64,000 nt of DNA from Roseofilum halophilum BLCC-M91 (lineage in GTDB: Bacteria > Cyanobacteriota > Cyanobacteriia > Cyanobacteriales > Desertifilaceae), in assembly GCF_030068445.1 (NCBI RefSeq), contig NZ_JAQPOK010000084.1, positions 1 to 64,000 of the forward strand, in the 5' to 3' direction. The notes beneath the pieces are model-generated. The model did not search any database. It saw nothing but the letters and a program-made list of their open reading frames with translations, and was not told the DNA's origin. The position numbers and the translations under genes were made by a program. Below, in pieces: positions 1 to 9,700 of the stretch (position 1 is the first letter of the stretch; the number at the start of each line of letters is the position of its first letter).

Positions 1-115
1 GCTCACTGCTATACAGCGCTTTTCGATGTTATGAGGTACAGTAATCGAAATTTTAAGGGTTGAGTGCCTTCCCATGAAAAGCCTGAAAAATGGGGATTAT
101 AGCGTGAAAAATGGT

Positions 116-194
116 TTTCCCATTACCAATTACCCATTACCCATTACCGCGCGAAGCGCTGTAACTGGTCACCAACCCCCATTACCCATTACCC
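116..194. repeat. Heptameric tandem repeats (CCCATTA type)
   Basis: Two runs of CCCATTA / CCAATTA heptamers separated by a short GC-rich stretch. This is the short tandemly repeated type common between cyanobacterial genes. The last unit runs directly into the ATG of the next small gene, so the repeat forms its 5' leader and supplies the sequence up to the start codon. Similar runs recur at about 5999-6018, 12974-12999, 24771-24857, 41145-41197, 41640-41680, 54071-54092 and 61471-61496. Confidence 0.8.
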
Positions 195-437
195 ATGCAA
201 CCCTCCTCCTTTTTAATCAGTTTATTGGTCGTGATGACTGTTATTTTAGGCCTACTCTCTTTTCCCAGTTTCGGACAGTCAGACCCACCCGAACCCGTTA
301 ATCCAGATATCCGCTCTCCTGATGTGCAAATGTTATCTCAAGAAGTGCGCCAGCTTCATCAACAAGTCCGCCAGCTAGAATCCCAGGTCAGATCCTTAGA
401 ATCTAAGGTGCGGTCTTTAGAATTTTCCATCCGTTAG
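195..437 (+). CDS. Small secreted or membrane-anchored coiled-coil protein
   Basis: An 80-residue protein of unrecognised family. Residues 5-27 form a hydrophobic signal or anchor segment ending near SFGQS. A short proline-rich stretch follows (DPPEPVNP). Residues about 45-80 are a regular heptad coiled coil with repeated QLxxQV and SLExKV units and no predicted enzyme motif. The architecture suggests an exported or inner-membrane-anchored oligomerising protein. The ATG lies at the very end of a CCCATTA repeat run, and no convincing ribosome-binding site is visible. The next gene follows after 21 nt on the same strand and may be co-transcribed. It could be a lineage-specific ORF; the clean signal-plus-coil layout favours a real gene. 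Confidence 0.55.
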   Translation: MQPSSFLISLLVVMTVILGLLSFPSFGQSDPPEPVNPDIRSPDVQMLSQEVRQLHQQVRQLESQVRSLESKVRSLEFSIR

Positions 438-458
438 GAGTCAATCCAATTTCCGATC

Positions 459-758
459 GTGAATACACCCAGTCACGCCATCTTAAACTTGACCGCTTTG
501 GGAAAGACTAATTTCCCAGAATATAACCGCCATTTCTTTCCCTTCAGCAATTACCGCTTGATCAGTCCCTTTTCCTACTGGAATCCTGCTCATTATGGAG
601 TCTGGGTGTCTGCTATAGAAATACTTCTAGTGATTGCAGGAACTATTTATTGTTGGTCGTTTATCCAGTCTTGGTTCGGTAAAATTCTGATGGTTTTGGT
701 GAATACTGCCTATGTTATTTTGTGGTTTCTATTCTATTTTAGGTTGATTATTTCTTAG
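459..758 (+). CDS. Hypothetical small membrane protein
   Basis: A 99-residue protein starting at GTG. The first 45 residues are polar to aromatic (FPEYNRHFFPFSNYR and similar). Two hydrophobic segments follow, at about residues 48-70 and 74-98, consistent with a two-pass membrane protein with a short turn. I do not recognise the family. A TAGGAG sequence at 435-440 lies too far upstream to be an ideal ribosome-binding site, so the start is uncertain. It sits 21 nt after the coiled-coil gene in the same orientation. Function unknown. Confidence 0.45.
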   Translation: MNTPSHAILNLTALGKTNFPEYNRHFFPFSNYRLISPFSYWNPAHYGVWVSAIEILLVIAGTIYCWSFIQSWFGKILMVLVNTAYVILWFLFYFRLIIS

Positions 759-784
759 GAGTCATATCAAGTCCGGATAATCAC

Positions 785-870
785 TTGTTATTGCGAATGG
801 AAAGCAAAGGAAAGCAATCTAGCCAATTTCGTTACTCTTGGTGATTGCTTCCCTGCGGTCGCAATGACAA
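785..870. repeat. Dispersed inverted-repeat element (TTGTTATTGCGA...GCAATGACAA)
   Basis: An imperfect inverted repeat. The left arm begins TTGTTATTGCGAATGG and ends AAAGCAATC at 819. The right arm runs from GATTGCTTCC at 843 to GCAATGACAA at 870. The loop is about 23 nt. This resembles the CATTGCGA...TCGCAATG palindromic units scattered in many bacterial genomes. It lies between convergent genes, where it could also act as a transcript end signal. No other copy was noticed in the window. Confidence 0.6.
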
Positions 871-890
871 CTGTCTAACCAGATTTGATA

Positions 891-3152
891 TTAATACACA
901 AAAATATTCCCATTGCTAAAACTACCAACCGAGGGACGACCGGGAGCATTCAGAACCGCTAGAGGTTGATTATTCAAGATCCCGCCAGCAGCCGATCCAT
1001 TAGTATCAAAGAATAACTGACCTTGGGAATCGTAAATAAAGCGGAAATTAGCACCATTTTCGGCATTGCGGTAGGCAGCCGGAGGATTAGCCGGATCGAA
1101 GGCAGAATTAGACAAGAACAACTGTCCTTCAGACAATTGTCCCGCCGTTAGACCGGCTCCAAACGTTTGGGCATTCACCAAAATCACACTACTATCACCA
1201 AAGCCTTGGATCGTATCTCCCCCTTCATCGACAAAAGTATAGAGATAGTAATCTTGTCCAGATACCCCATTGAGTGTATCTGGGCCTTGTCCTCCGAAGA
1301 AGAAATCACTAGAGCTATTGCCTCGGAAGTTCTCGGAGAGGGGCGTACCCGCCACTAAACTACCCGTAATTGGAGTGGGAACAGCCTCGGAAGTCAGTCG
1401 AGCAATTCCTCGTCCCGTATTATCTGGAGTGGTAAAGCGCAGGGTGGTCTCCTCGGTAATGCTCAAGCTGGTTTCGTTATATTTACCGGGAGAAACAATA
1501 ATCGTATCTTGACCGGATATACCTGGTGTGGGGAAGCTATCATCCTGATTATTTCTCAGGATTTGATCTGTACTGGCTGCGCTCACCGTGGTATAGACAT
1601 TAATCGTTGCTTCATCGGAAACTCTGCCCCCGGTATTCGTGGAGCGCACCACCAACCCAAAGGGCCCATTGCCACCCGGAGCGCTGTTGAGGGTAATATT
1701 CCCGTTATTATCAATACTAAAGTTAGAGGTGGAAGCGCCTCCAGTAATGCGGGAAATTTCATAGGATTGAATTCCAGAATTATCTGACGATTGGATTTGC
1801 CCGATCGCCGTTCCCGGTTGGGTGGCATCAATGCCACTGTCATTACTCACAGTGATGAGTTCTCCCCCAACTAATTGAGGAGGAGTAGGGGGTTGGGTTC
1901 CGGGGGTTGGGGTAGGAGTCGGCGTTGGCGTGGGAGTGGGGGTTGGGGTGGGGCTAGGAGTTGGGCTAGGCAGATCGACGGCAACAAAATCCGTTTCGTT
2001 AATCAGAGCAACATTGACATTTTGCAAGACCATTAGATAATCACCCAGTACGGGCCCGGTTTCCCCACCCGCGTTAATAATCTGACGAATGACCACATCA
2101 TTGGCATTGTCTCCCGTTCCTTGAGTAATAAACAGGTCACTAAAGGTCAACCCGCCGCCTAAGCCGATTTTGTCTTCTTTGTTTACATCCTGGTCAACGA
2201 AGAAGTCGGTGACAATATCTGCACCAGAGATCTGGAAACCCCCGGAGTCTGGGGCGATCGCAAACGTATCCCGTCCCGCACCACCGAGCATAATATCCGC
2301 GCCCGTACCGCCAAAGAGGAAATCATTCCCCGCTACGGTGTTATCGGCATCTCCTGCTAGGGCATCATTACCGGCATTGCCTTGTAGGGTATCATTACCG
2401 CGATCGCCAGAGAGAAAATCATTCCCATCTCCCCCTTCCATTTGATCCTCATTTTGTCCCCCAAACAGAGAATCATCACCCGGATCGCCCAGCAGGGTAT
2501 CATTTTCCGTACCACCAGCAATAAAGTCTGCACCATTACCACCCAGGAGACTATCGATACCGGCTTCACCGACAACGACATCATCATCATTATCTCCAAA
2601 AATAATATCGCTATCATTCCCTCCAAAGAGAAAATCAATCCCTTGGCCCCCTCGGATGCTTTCCAAACCATTGCCACCCTCGATGGTATCGTTCCCTAAA
2701 TCTCCAAACAGATTATCATTGCCTTCACTACCGACCAGATAATCATCATCTTGACCGCCATAAATGAGATCGTTACCTCCATTCCCATCAATGGCATCTA
2801 CACCCGTTCCTCCAAAGAGCAAGTCATTAAACGTCCCTCCAGAGATCTGATCGTTACCTGGCCCTCCCAGGACTAAATCAATCCCCTCTCCTCCGGCCAG
2901 AAAATCATCTCCAAAGTCCCCTGAGATTTCATCAGCCCCTGTGCGACCAAAGATGGTATCGCTTTCTTGGCCACCAAATAGGCTATCCTTACCCGGCCCG
3001 CCATCGATCAGATCGTTATCCTGATTGCCCAGGATCACATCATTAAACCCCAATCCGTTCAGGGTATCATTACCTTGAAAACCATAAATAATATCCCCTT
3101 GGTCGGTTCCGTTGAGTAAATCTGGGCCGGGAGTTCCGTTAATCGTTGGCAT
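891..3152 (-). CDS. RTX-type calcium-binding repeat protein
   Basis: A 753-residue protein. Residues about 8-305 are almost uninterrupted RTX nonapeptides (GGxGxDxLx type, for example GGPGNDQIS and GGNGADFIA), which fold into a parallel beta-roll binding Ca2+ between turns. A globular stretch follows, then a pure Pro-Thr/Ser hinge at about residues 394-421. A beta-sandwich, cadherin-like segment covers about 430-520, and a second short RTX stretch lies near residues 600-640 (GGQGPDTLNG). There is no N-terminal signal peptide, as usual for RTX proteins exported by type I secretion, but no type I transporter genes are in the window. Likely secreted or cell-surface. No catalytic domain recognised, so a structural or adhesive role is inference. 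It is transcribed toward the small-protein pair and separated from it by the palindrome at 785-870. Confidence 0.85.
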   Translation of the reverse strand: MPTINGTPGPDLLNGTDQGDIIYGFQGNDTLNGLGFNDVILGNQDNDLIDGGPGKDSLFGGQESDTIFGRTGADEISGDFGDDFLAGGEGIDLVLGGPGNDQISGGTFNDLLFGGTGVDAIDGNGGNDLIYGGQDDDYLVGSEGNDNLFGDLGNDTIEGGNGLESIRGGQGIDFLFGGNDSDIIFGDNDDDVVVGEAGIDSLLGGNGADFIAGGTENDTLLGDPGDDSLFGGQNEDQMEGGDGNDFLSGDRGNDTLQGNAGNDALAGDADNTVAGNDFLFGGTGADIMLGGAGRDTFAIAPDSGGFQISGADIVTDFFVDQDVNKEDKIGLGGGLTFSDLFITQGTGDNANDVVIRQIINAGGETGPVLGDYLMVLQNVNVALINETDFVAVDLPSPTPSPTPTPTPTPTPTPTPTPGTQPPTPPQLVGGELITVSNDSGIDATQPGTAIGQIQSSDNSGIQSYEISRITGGASTSNFSIDNNGNITLNSAPGGNGPFGLVVRSTNTGGRVSDEATINVYTTVSAASTDQILRNNQDDSFPTPGISGQDTIIVSPGKYNETSLSITEETTLRFTTPDNTGRGIARLTSEAVPTPITGSLVAGTPLSENFRGNSSSDFFFGGQGPDTLNGVSGQDYYLYTFVDEGGDTIQGFGDSSVILVNAQTFGAGLTAGQLSEGQLFLSNSAFDPANPPAAYRNAENGANFRFIYDSQGQLFFDTNGSAAGGILNNQPLAVLNAPGRPSVGSFSNGNIFVY

Positions 3153-3318
3153 AGTTGAGCCTCCTCACAACTGAAATTAAGAGTGAAATTAAGAGATTAA
3201 GATCTTCATCCCATTAAAGCAAACTTAGCTCAGTTCAGGGTTAATTGGGGGTGAAGGGAGAGTGAAAGCTCTCTTGTCCTTGCCTGATCCTTGAGGTCAC
3301 CCAGCTTATTGGATTAAT

Positions 3319-3660
<342 letters not shown>

Positions 3661-3854
3661 TTAAAGGTAGGGATGATAATCTGCTAATTTATACCCTAAT
3701 ATGACGACAGACGAACCCGATTCCCCATCCCCTTTTGGGTGAAAGGGGGATTGGGGGAGTCTAGATGGTTCGTTGGGTATAAAAATCTTCCTTGAGGCTG
3801 CCAACACTAGAGCCATGTAGGATTATATGCTACAGGGTTCTAGATCTCAAAGAA

Positions 3855-4166
<312 letters not shown>

Positions 4167-4401
4167 TTAGTTGAATGAGTATAAGCTTGGTTAATACAAA
4201 CGATAGCCAGGGTATTGGCTTAACCGTTTGTAAGATTGCTTGTCTTCCTTCTTGATATTACGGGATTTTGGACAAATTGCAAGCAAAATTTAATCAACAA
4301 TTTGAATCAGATTGGTGATTTGATTTTCTAATTCCTTATACTTCACCCTTCCAGTCAGTAGCTAAGATTGCAGTTTTTCCCATTCAGGTTATCGGGAAGG
4401 C

Positions 4402-5919
4402 TTAGGGGTTCAAGCATTGAATGGCCTGCAATAATCCTTTGGCTTTATTGAGCGTTTCTTGGTATTCGTTCTGGGGCACCGAGTCGGCGACGAGACCGGC
4501 TCCGGCTTGAACGGATAAGGTTTGATCCTCTACGACCATGGTTCTAATGGTAATGGCGCTGTTGAGCTGTCCTTCAAAGTCGTAGTATCCGTATACACCA
4601 GAGTACGGGCCGCGCCGATCGCCTTCAAGTTCGTGAATAATCTCCATGGCGCGAATTTTGGGTGCGCCACTGACGGTTCCGGCCGGAAAACAGGCTTTGA
4701 GTAAATCCCAGGCTGTATGGTCGCTTCCCAGTTCCCCAATCACGTTACTGACAATATGCATGACGTGGGAGTAACGTTCAATCACCATCAGCTCATCGAC
4801 TTTGACTGTGCCACTGGTACAGACTCTGCCCAAATCATTGCGCCCTAAATCCACTAACATCACATGCTCGGCGATTTCTTTGGGGTCTTGCAAAAGTTCA
4901 GTGGCTAAAGCTTCGTCTTCCTCTGGGGTTGCGCCACGGGGACGGGTTCCGGCAATGGGTCTGACGGTGGCTAGGGTTTTGCCACTGGGGTCTTTTTCGG
5001 CTTTAACCATCACTTCTGGAGAAGAGCCAATCAGTTGCCAGGAGCCAAAGTTAAAGTAGGCCATATAAGGCGAGGGGTTAATCAGTCTCAGGGAGCGGTA
5101 TAGGTCAAAGGGTTTACCGCGATAGGGGGTACTCAGGCGCTGGGAGAGAACCACTTGAAAGATATCGCCAGCAAAAATATAGTCTTGGGCGGCTTTGACG
5201 TTGGCACAAAAGGCTTCTGGGGTAATGTTGCTGGTATAGGACAAGGTGGAGTCTGGGTTAATGCGGTTGGGGGGTGTCCATTCTAGGGAAAGATGTTTGC
5301 GCGATAGGGGTTTGTTGAGTTTCTTGACGAGGGATTTGATCCGATCGCACCCTTTCTTGTACGCTTTTTTGAGTTTGATGTTGGGATCGCGCACATCTAC
5401 ATAGGCGATCGCCCAAATCTTACGCTTCACCTGATCGAAAATCAACAGATGATCCACCTGCATCCAAATGCCATCGGGCAGAGCCTTCTTTTTCCCTTTA
5501 TGGACGGGAACCGTGGGTTCAATCCAATGAATCAGCTCATAGCCCCAAAATCCGAATAATCCCCCGATTCCCGGAGGCAGTTGGGGCAATTTTACCGGAT
5601 GATAGGGTTCTAAACAGTCGGCTAAGTGCTGGAAAGGATCGCCTTGAAATTCTTTTGTACTGCCATCTCGGAAGGTTTGGGTGGTGCGATCTCCTCTTGC
5701 TTCTAAGATCCATAGGGGATCGCACCCCAATAAACTGTAGCGACCGATTTTTTCTCCGCCTTCAACCGACTCTAGCAAAAAGTTGTAGGGATGACGGGCA
5801 CAAACCTTGTACCACGCCGAAACCGGGGTTTCTAAGTCAGCTACCCATTCTTGACACACGGGAATAAAGTTACCTTGTTGGGCAAGCTGTTTAAATTCGG
5901 AAAAATCGGGGTAAATCAT
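4402..5919 (-). CDS. trpE: Anthranilate synthase component I
   Basis: Converts chorismate and glutamine-derived ammonia to anthranilate, the first committed step of tryptophan synthesis, with the TrpG glutaminase. The N-terminal regulatory region includes the LLES motif (FLLESVEGGEKIGRYS) of the tryptophan feedback site. The C-terminal chorismate-binding domain carries VLSQRL, GSSPE, RPIAGTRPRG, LVDLGRNDLGRV, PAGTVSGAPKIRAM and the YSGVYGYYDF segment, all typical of active TrpE. Length is 505 residues from the chosen ATG (MIYPDFSEF), matching the family. An in-frame start 63 nt upstream would add an unconserved tail. No trpG is adjacent, as is common in cyanobacteria. Confidence 0.95.
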   Translation of the reverse strand: MIYPDFSEFKQLAQQGNFIPVCQEWVADLETPVSAWYKVCARHPYNFLLESVEGGEKIGRYSLLGCDPLWILEARGDRTTQTFRDGSTKEFQGDPFQHLADCLEPYHPVKLPQLPPGIGGLFGFWGYELIHWIEPTVPVHKGKKKALPDGIWMQVDHLLIFDQVKRKIWAIAYVDVRDPNIKLKKAYKKGCDRIKSLVKKLNKPLSRKHLSLEWTPPNRINPDSTLSYTSNITPEAFCANVKAAQDYIFAGDIFQVVLSQRLSTPYRGKPFDLYRSLRLINPSPYMAYFNFGSWQLIGSSPEVMVKAEKDPSGKTLATVRPIAGTRPRGATPEEDEALATELLQDPKEIAEHVMLVDLGRNDLGRVCTSGTVKVDELMVIERYSHVMHIVSNVIGELGSDHTAWDLLKACFPAGTVSGAPKIRAMEIIHELEGDRRGPYSGVYGYYDFEGQLNSAITIRTMVVEDQTLSVQAGAGLVADSVPQNEYQETLNKAKGLLQAIQCLNP

Positions 5920-6030
5920 GGATCGAGAGGTGATGGAACAGGATTGGCCATCCAAGGATATCCTGCTTATGCTGAATCTCAATCATATCGCGCTTTGCGC
6001 TGGTAATGGGTAATGGGTATTCAGGATTTT

Positions 6031-6255
6031 CTACTCTCCGTCTATGACTGAGAGTTCATCCGTCAGTTTTAAGCGTCCTCGATAATAGGAATGGATCAGG
6101 CGATCGATGGCGTGTTGTTCTTCTTCCGTCAGGTTTTGCTCTAAAATCGCTGCCATCAGTCCATATCGGTCAGCTTGGGTTAATTCGCGCTTGGTATAGG
6201 CTTGAACGATGACATCGCTCAGGGCGCAGGGGAGGAGATTTAAGGAGAATTCCAT
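6031..6255 (-). CDS. Small conserved cyanobacterial hypothetical protein
   Basis: A 74-residue acidic, predicted all-helical soluble protein (AYTKRELTQADRYGL, LTEEEQHAIDRLIHSYYRG). Its pattern resembles short cyanobacterial proteins often annotated only as hypothetical. No catalytic or metal motif is seen. It lies upstream of trpE on the same strand with a 111-nt gap containing heptamer repeats (GGTAATGGGTAATGGG), so co-transcription with trpE is possible but not shown. Function unknown. Confidence 0.65.
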   Translation of the reverse strand: MEFSLNLLPCALSDVIVQAYTKRELTQADRYGLMAAILEQNLTEEEQHAIDRLIHSYYRGRLKLTDELSVIDGE

Positions 6256-6401
6256 GGCTCAGTTGTAAGATGACACTCTAAAGGAGCTTTAATGTCATTG
6301 TCCTTTGTTTTTCCTCTGGGTTACGTGATGACGGGGGAAATTAATTGTGAGTTCTATCACTATTACAGCGCTTTGTTAGCTCTGTATCATTTGAATTGAT
6401 C

Positions 6402-7145
6402 TTAGGCGCACACAGCAGCCACCCAGAAGAGTCCATCTACAACTAGGGTACTGAGGACTGCACCGCTAAAGGCCCACCATGGTATTGATTTCGATCGCAG
6501 GGGAATTAAACCGAGTAGCAGCAGGAGCAGGACTAGCACTCCCGCCCAACATCCCCCCCAGGGGGTATAGATTTGGGCGATCGCCTCTTGAAAGACGGGA
6601 CGGACAAATTCTGGTTCGACGAGCATCAATTGTCGCCAGTGGGGGATCAGGTTAACCAGGTAGAAGTAAATATCGGTGATCGCTGTCCCCAGTAGGGAAC
6701 CGAGATAGAAGAAATGGCCGATTAATCCCCAAGGATTTTGAGAGCGTCTACAGCGTAAAATGAGGTCGAGTAACACGAAGGGGAGGGCGATCGCCTCGAT
6801 GGGTAAATGATAGACTGGTTCCCACCTGAGCCATCCCCAATAAATCGAACCCGCTAACCAACTCCAACTAAATCCTAAGCAGAGATCCCCCCAAAGCTTG
6901 CCCCAGCTCTGTCTCATCAACAGCAGACTTAAGCCAATCCAGAATAGGGTCATTACAAAACTTAATTCTGGAAAAAGTCGCACTAAGGGCGCTTGGAAGA
7001 ACACAGGAACAATCACCAACCCCCCAGATGCCAGCCAGATTTGCCAATGTTGAGGGAGTGCCAGCCCTTGCCACCATTCCTTTATAGGATTTGGGGCTGA
7101 CTTGGATGTTGAGGAAGAGTAGGGGGGGAAGGTTTGTTGAACCAC
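6402..7145 (-). CDS. DUF3120-like integral membrane protein
   Basis: A 247-residue polytopic membrane protein with about six hydrophobic segments (near residues 36-55, 60-78, 88-105, 118-130, 145-165 and 205-245), several conserved-looking Trp/Pro pairs and short loops. The overall pattern matches the cyanobacterial DUF3120 family as I remember it. No transport or enzyme motif is visible. It is divergent from uppP, whose start lies 186 nt away. The shared intergenic region contains the near-palindrome at 7218-7234. Function unknown. Confidence 0.6.
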   Translation of the reverse strand: MVQQTFPPYSSSTSKSAPNPIKEWWQGLALPQHWQIWLASGGLVIVPVFFQAPLVRLFPELSFVMTLFWIGLSLLLMRQSWGKLWGDLCLGFSWSWLAGSIYWGWLRWEPVYHLPIEAIALPFVLLDLILRCRRSQNPWGLIGHFFYLGSLLGTAITDIYFYLVNLIPHWRQLMLVEPEFVRPVFQEAIAQIYTPWGGCWAGVLVLLLLLLGLIPLRSKSIPWWAFSGAVLSTLVVDGLFWVAAVCA

Positions 7146-7217
7146 AATTAAGCTTCGTTACTTAACTTTACATTGTTTAAGATATCAGATTTTTCAATCT
7201 TGTCTATTACATCTAAT

Positions 7218-7234
7218 ATCCCCCTAGGGGGGAT
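7218..7234. promoter_or_regulatory. GC-rich palindrome between divergent genes
   Basis: ATCCCCCTAGGGGGGAT, a near-perfect palindrome in the 186-nt region shared by the DUF3120-like gene and uppP. It could be an operator or a small hairpin in either leader. No regulator is identified. Confidence 0.3.
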
Positions 7235-7331
7235 ACAACTATGATAACCGATCGCCAGAGAAATGAAACCCACAGGCGACAATCCTCTGTTTTTAGCAAT
7301 AATGGGACAGTTCTTCATCGATGGTTAATAA

Positions 7332-8285
7332 ATGATCAACAAAAGCGGCGATCGCCCCCTCCTCCTGGGGTTGATGTTCCTTTCCGCCCTATTTTTACCC
7401 AGCCTCGTGCAAGCACAAGAACCGACTACAAACGCGGTTTCGGGGCAGATTAATATCTTTCAAGCCTTCATTTTAGGGCTGGTACAAGGAATGACCGAAT
7501 TTATCCCCATCAGCAGCACCGCTCATCTGAAAGTAGTTCCCGTGGCGCTGGGATGGGGAGATCCAGGGGTTGCCTTCTCTGCCATTATTCAACTTGGCAG
7601 TATTGGCGCAGTTCTCTGGTACTTTTGGAGCGATCTGAGCCAACTGACTCTAGGAACCCTTGAAGCCCTGCAAAAAAAAGAGTATCAGTCCAATAGCGTC
7701 CGCATGGTATTGGGGATAGCGATCGGAACCCTACCCATTGCCATTATCGGTTTAGGCATTAAAATACTTGTACCCAACTTCGACGAATCCCCCATTCGTC
7801 AACTCTCTTCCATTGCGATCGCCTCCATCGTCATGGCCATTCTACTCGGATTAGCCGAACAATGGGGCAGCCGAAAACGGGACTTCGATCGCCTGGGAAT
7901 GCAAGACGGCATCCTCATGGGATGCGCCCAAGCCCTCGCCATCATCCCCGGCGTTTCCCGCTCCGGCTCCACCATTACCGCCGGATTATTCATGGGATTA
8001 GAACGCGCCAGTGCCGCCCGCTTTTCCTTCCTCCTGGGCATTCCCGCCATCACCCTCGCCGGATTAGTCGAACTCGCTGGACTAATCGACGAAGGACTCG
8101 CCGGAGTGGGCTTATTTCCCCTAATTGTCGGCTTAATCTCCTCCGCCTTCTTCTCCTATGTCGCCATTGCCTGGCTGATCCGCTTTCTCCAAACCCGTAG
8201 CACCTGGCTCTTTATCTGGTATCGTCTCATTTTCGGCATCCTTATCTTAATCGCCATCAGCACCCAACTGATTCCCAACCGCTAA
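7332..8285 (+). CDS. uppP: Undecaprenyl-diphosphatase
   Basis: A membrane phosphatase that recycles undecaprenyl pyrophosphate to the monophosphate lipid carrier for peptidoglycan and polysaccharide synthesis (BacA/UppP family). Signature segments are GMTEFIPISSTAHL near residues 50-63, with the catalytic Glu and Ser region, and PGVSRSGSTITAG near residue 205 with the essential Arg. About eight membrane helices are visible. Length 317 is longer than E. coli UppP (273) because of a signal-like N-terminus ending LPSLVQAQ, a variation seen in cyanobacteria. The next gene starts 3 nt after its stop codon, indicating tight co-expression. Confidence 0.94.
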   Translation: MINKSGDRPLLLGLMFLSALFLPSLVQAQEPTTNAVSGQINIFQAFILGLVQGMTEFIPISSTAHLKVVPVALGWGDPGVAFSAIIQLGSIGAVLWYFWSDLSQLTLGTLEALQKKEYQSNSVRMVLGIAIGTLPIAIIGLGIKILVPNFDESPIRQLSSIAIASIVMAILLGLAEQWGSRKRDFDRLGMQDGILMGCAQALAIIPGVSRSGSTITAGLFMGLERASAARFSFLLGIPAITLAGLVELAGLIDEGLAGVGLFPLIVGLISSAFFSYVAIAWLIRFLQTRSTWLFIWYRLIFGILILIAISTQLIPNR

Positions 8286-8288
8286 CCC

Positions 8289-9620
8289 ATGAGTACCATC
8301 CGCCCCGCCAAAATCTCCCAAGTTCTACCCGACTCCATCGCCGCCGAGATTGGTTTTGAAGCCGGTGATGCGATCGTCTCCATTAACGGTACAGCACCGC
8401 GAGACTTAATTGACTATCAATTTTTATGTGCCGATGAAATCCTCGATCTCGAAGTCCTCGACATTAAAGGCAAAACCCATCAAATCGAAATCGAAAAAGA
8501 CTACGACGAAGATTTAGGACTCGAATTTGAAACCGCCCTTTTTGACGGCTTAATTCAGTGCAATAATCGCTGTCCCTTCTGCTTCATCGATCAACAGCCC
8601 CCCGGAAAGCGAAAAAGCCTCTATCTCAAAGATGATGATTATCGCCTCAGTTTTCTCTACGGCAGTTATTTAACCCTAACCAACTTATCAGCAAAGGAAT
8701 GGAGCCGCATTGAAGCCATGCGCCTCTCTCCCCTCTATGTTTCCGTTCATGCCACCGAACCCGACATTAGAAACCGCCTATTAAAAAATCCCCGCGCTGG
8801 TGACATCTTGAAGCAACTGGAATGGTTCCAAGAACGGCGCTTACAAATTCATGCCCAAGTCGTCGTTTGTCCCGGAATTAATGATAGAGCGCATTTAGAG
8901 CAAACCCTTTTAGACTTAGCCCAATTTCATCAAGGAGAAGTTCCCACTGTTGCCTCAATAGCCGTGGTTCCTGTGGGCTTAACCCGGTTTCGTCCCACAG
9001 AAGATGAACTGATTCCGGTAACTGTAGAAAAGGCGCAAGAAGTGATTGCCCAAGTGCAAAGATTACAGGAAAAGTTTCAACACCAAAAAGGCGCAACCGT
9101 AGTTTGGTTAGCCGATGAGTGGTTTTTAATCGCCGGAGTCGATTTACCGGCCGAATCCCATTATCAAGATTATCCCCAAATTGGCAATGGAGTAGGTTCA
9201 ATTCGGTTATTTATTCGCGAATTTGCAGAGAAAATAAAAGAAAGAAACGTTTCTCAAGTGTCTCCCCCGAAAACTTTATCTTGGGTGGTGGGAAACACCG
9301 TAGAAAAAGCATTTACCCCCCTCGTCAACCAATTAAATCAGATATCAGGCTTGACAATTCAGTTACAAGCGCTCAATAGCGACTATTGGGGACAAGAAAT
9401 GACCGTTACTGGCTTATTGACGGGGGAAGATTTGCTGCATAAATTATCTGGCAAAGATTTAGGCGATGGCATTTTATTGCCCACGGTGATGTTAAAGCAT
9501 GGCGAAACTTGTTTTTTAGACGATCGCACGGTGGAAGAGGTGGAAGAAAAATTAGGTGTGCCGATTTTTCTAGTCGAAAATATTGAGGCTTTGCTAAATA
9601 TAGCGCTTTCCGTTCTATAG
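8289..9620 (+). CDS. TIGR03279-family protein (PDZ plus radical-SAM-like, DUF512)
   Basis: A 443-residue cyanobacteria-specific protein. Residues about 5-75 form a PDZ-like domain (DSIAAEIGFEAGDAIVSING). A cysteine cluster CNNRCPFCFID at about residue 95 resembles a radical-SAM iron-sulfur motif. The C-terminal half corresponds to DUF512 (GNTVEKAF, GLLTGEDLL). Family members are annotated as putative FeS oxidoreductases of unknown reaction. The gene follows uppP by 3 nt, so the two are translationally linked, although no functional link to cell-wall recycling is established. Confidence 0.88.
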   Translation: MSTIRPAKISQVLPDSIAAEIGFEAGDAIVSINGTAPRDLIDYQFLCADEILDLEVLDIKGKTHQIEIEKDYDEDLGLEFETALFDGLIQCNNRCPFCFIDQQPPGKRKSLYLKDDDYRLSFLYGSYLTLTNLSAKEWSRIEAMRLSPLYVSVHATEPDIRNRLLKNPRAGDILKQLEWFQERRLQIHAQVVVCPGINDRAHLEQTLLDLAQFHQGEVPTVASIAVVPVGLTRFRPTEDELIPVTVEKAQEVIAQVQRLQEKFQHQKGATVVWLADEWFLIAGVDLPAESHYQDYPQIGNGVGSIRLFIREFAEKIKERNVSQVSPPKTLSWVVGNTVEKAFTPLVNQLNQISGLTIQLQALNSDYWGQEMTVTGLLTGEDLLHKLSGKDLGDGILLPTVMLKHGETCFLDDRTVEEVEEKLGVPIFLVENIEALLNIALSVL

Positions 9621-9623
9621 GTA

Positions 9624-9653
9624 TGTAGGGGCGAACGGCCGTTCGCCCCTACA
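9624..9653. terminator. Perfect 30-bp palindrome between convergent genes
   Basis: A perfect palindrome whose half is TGTAGGGGCGAACGG followed by its exact complement. It sits in the 80-nt gap between the convergent TIGR03279 gene and the permease gene. An identical copy is at 21577-21606, also between convergent genes. It could form a very stable hairpin on either strand and serve as a bidirectional terminator, but it is also a dispersed cyanobacterial repeat. Confidence 0.7.
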
Positions 9654-9700
9654 GGATTGTCAATACTCATCTATTTGAGAAAGGCTATATAGCCATCAAT

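Noticed and set aside
74-301. 75-codon ORF at the left edge
   Set aside because: It is made mostly of translated heptamer repeats (YPLPITA, PLPITH) and overlaps the better-supported coiled-coil gene in another frame.
7799-8200. Antisense and alternate-frame ORFs in uppP rich in Arg/His/Pro
   Set aside because: Typical shadow composition of a GC-rich coding region; uppP motifs are intact in the chosen frame.
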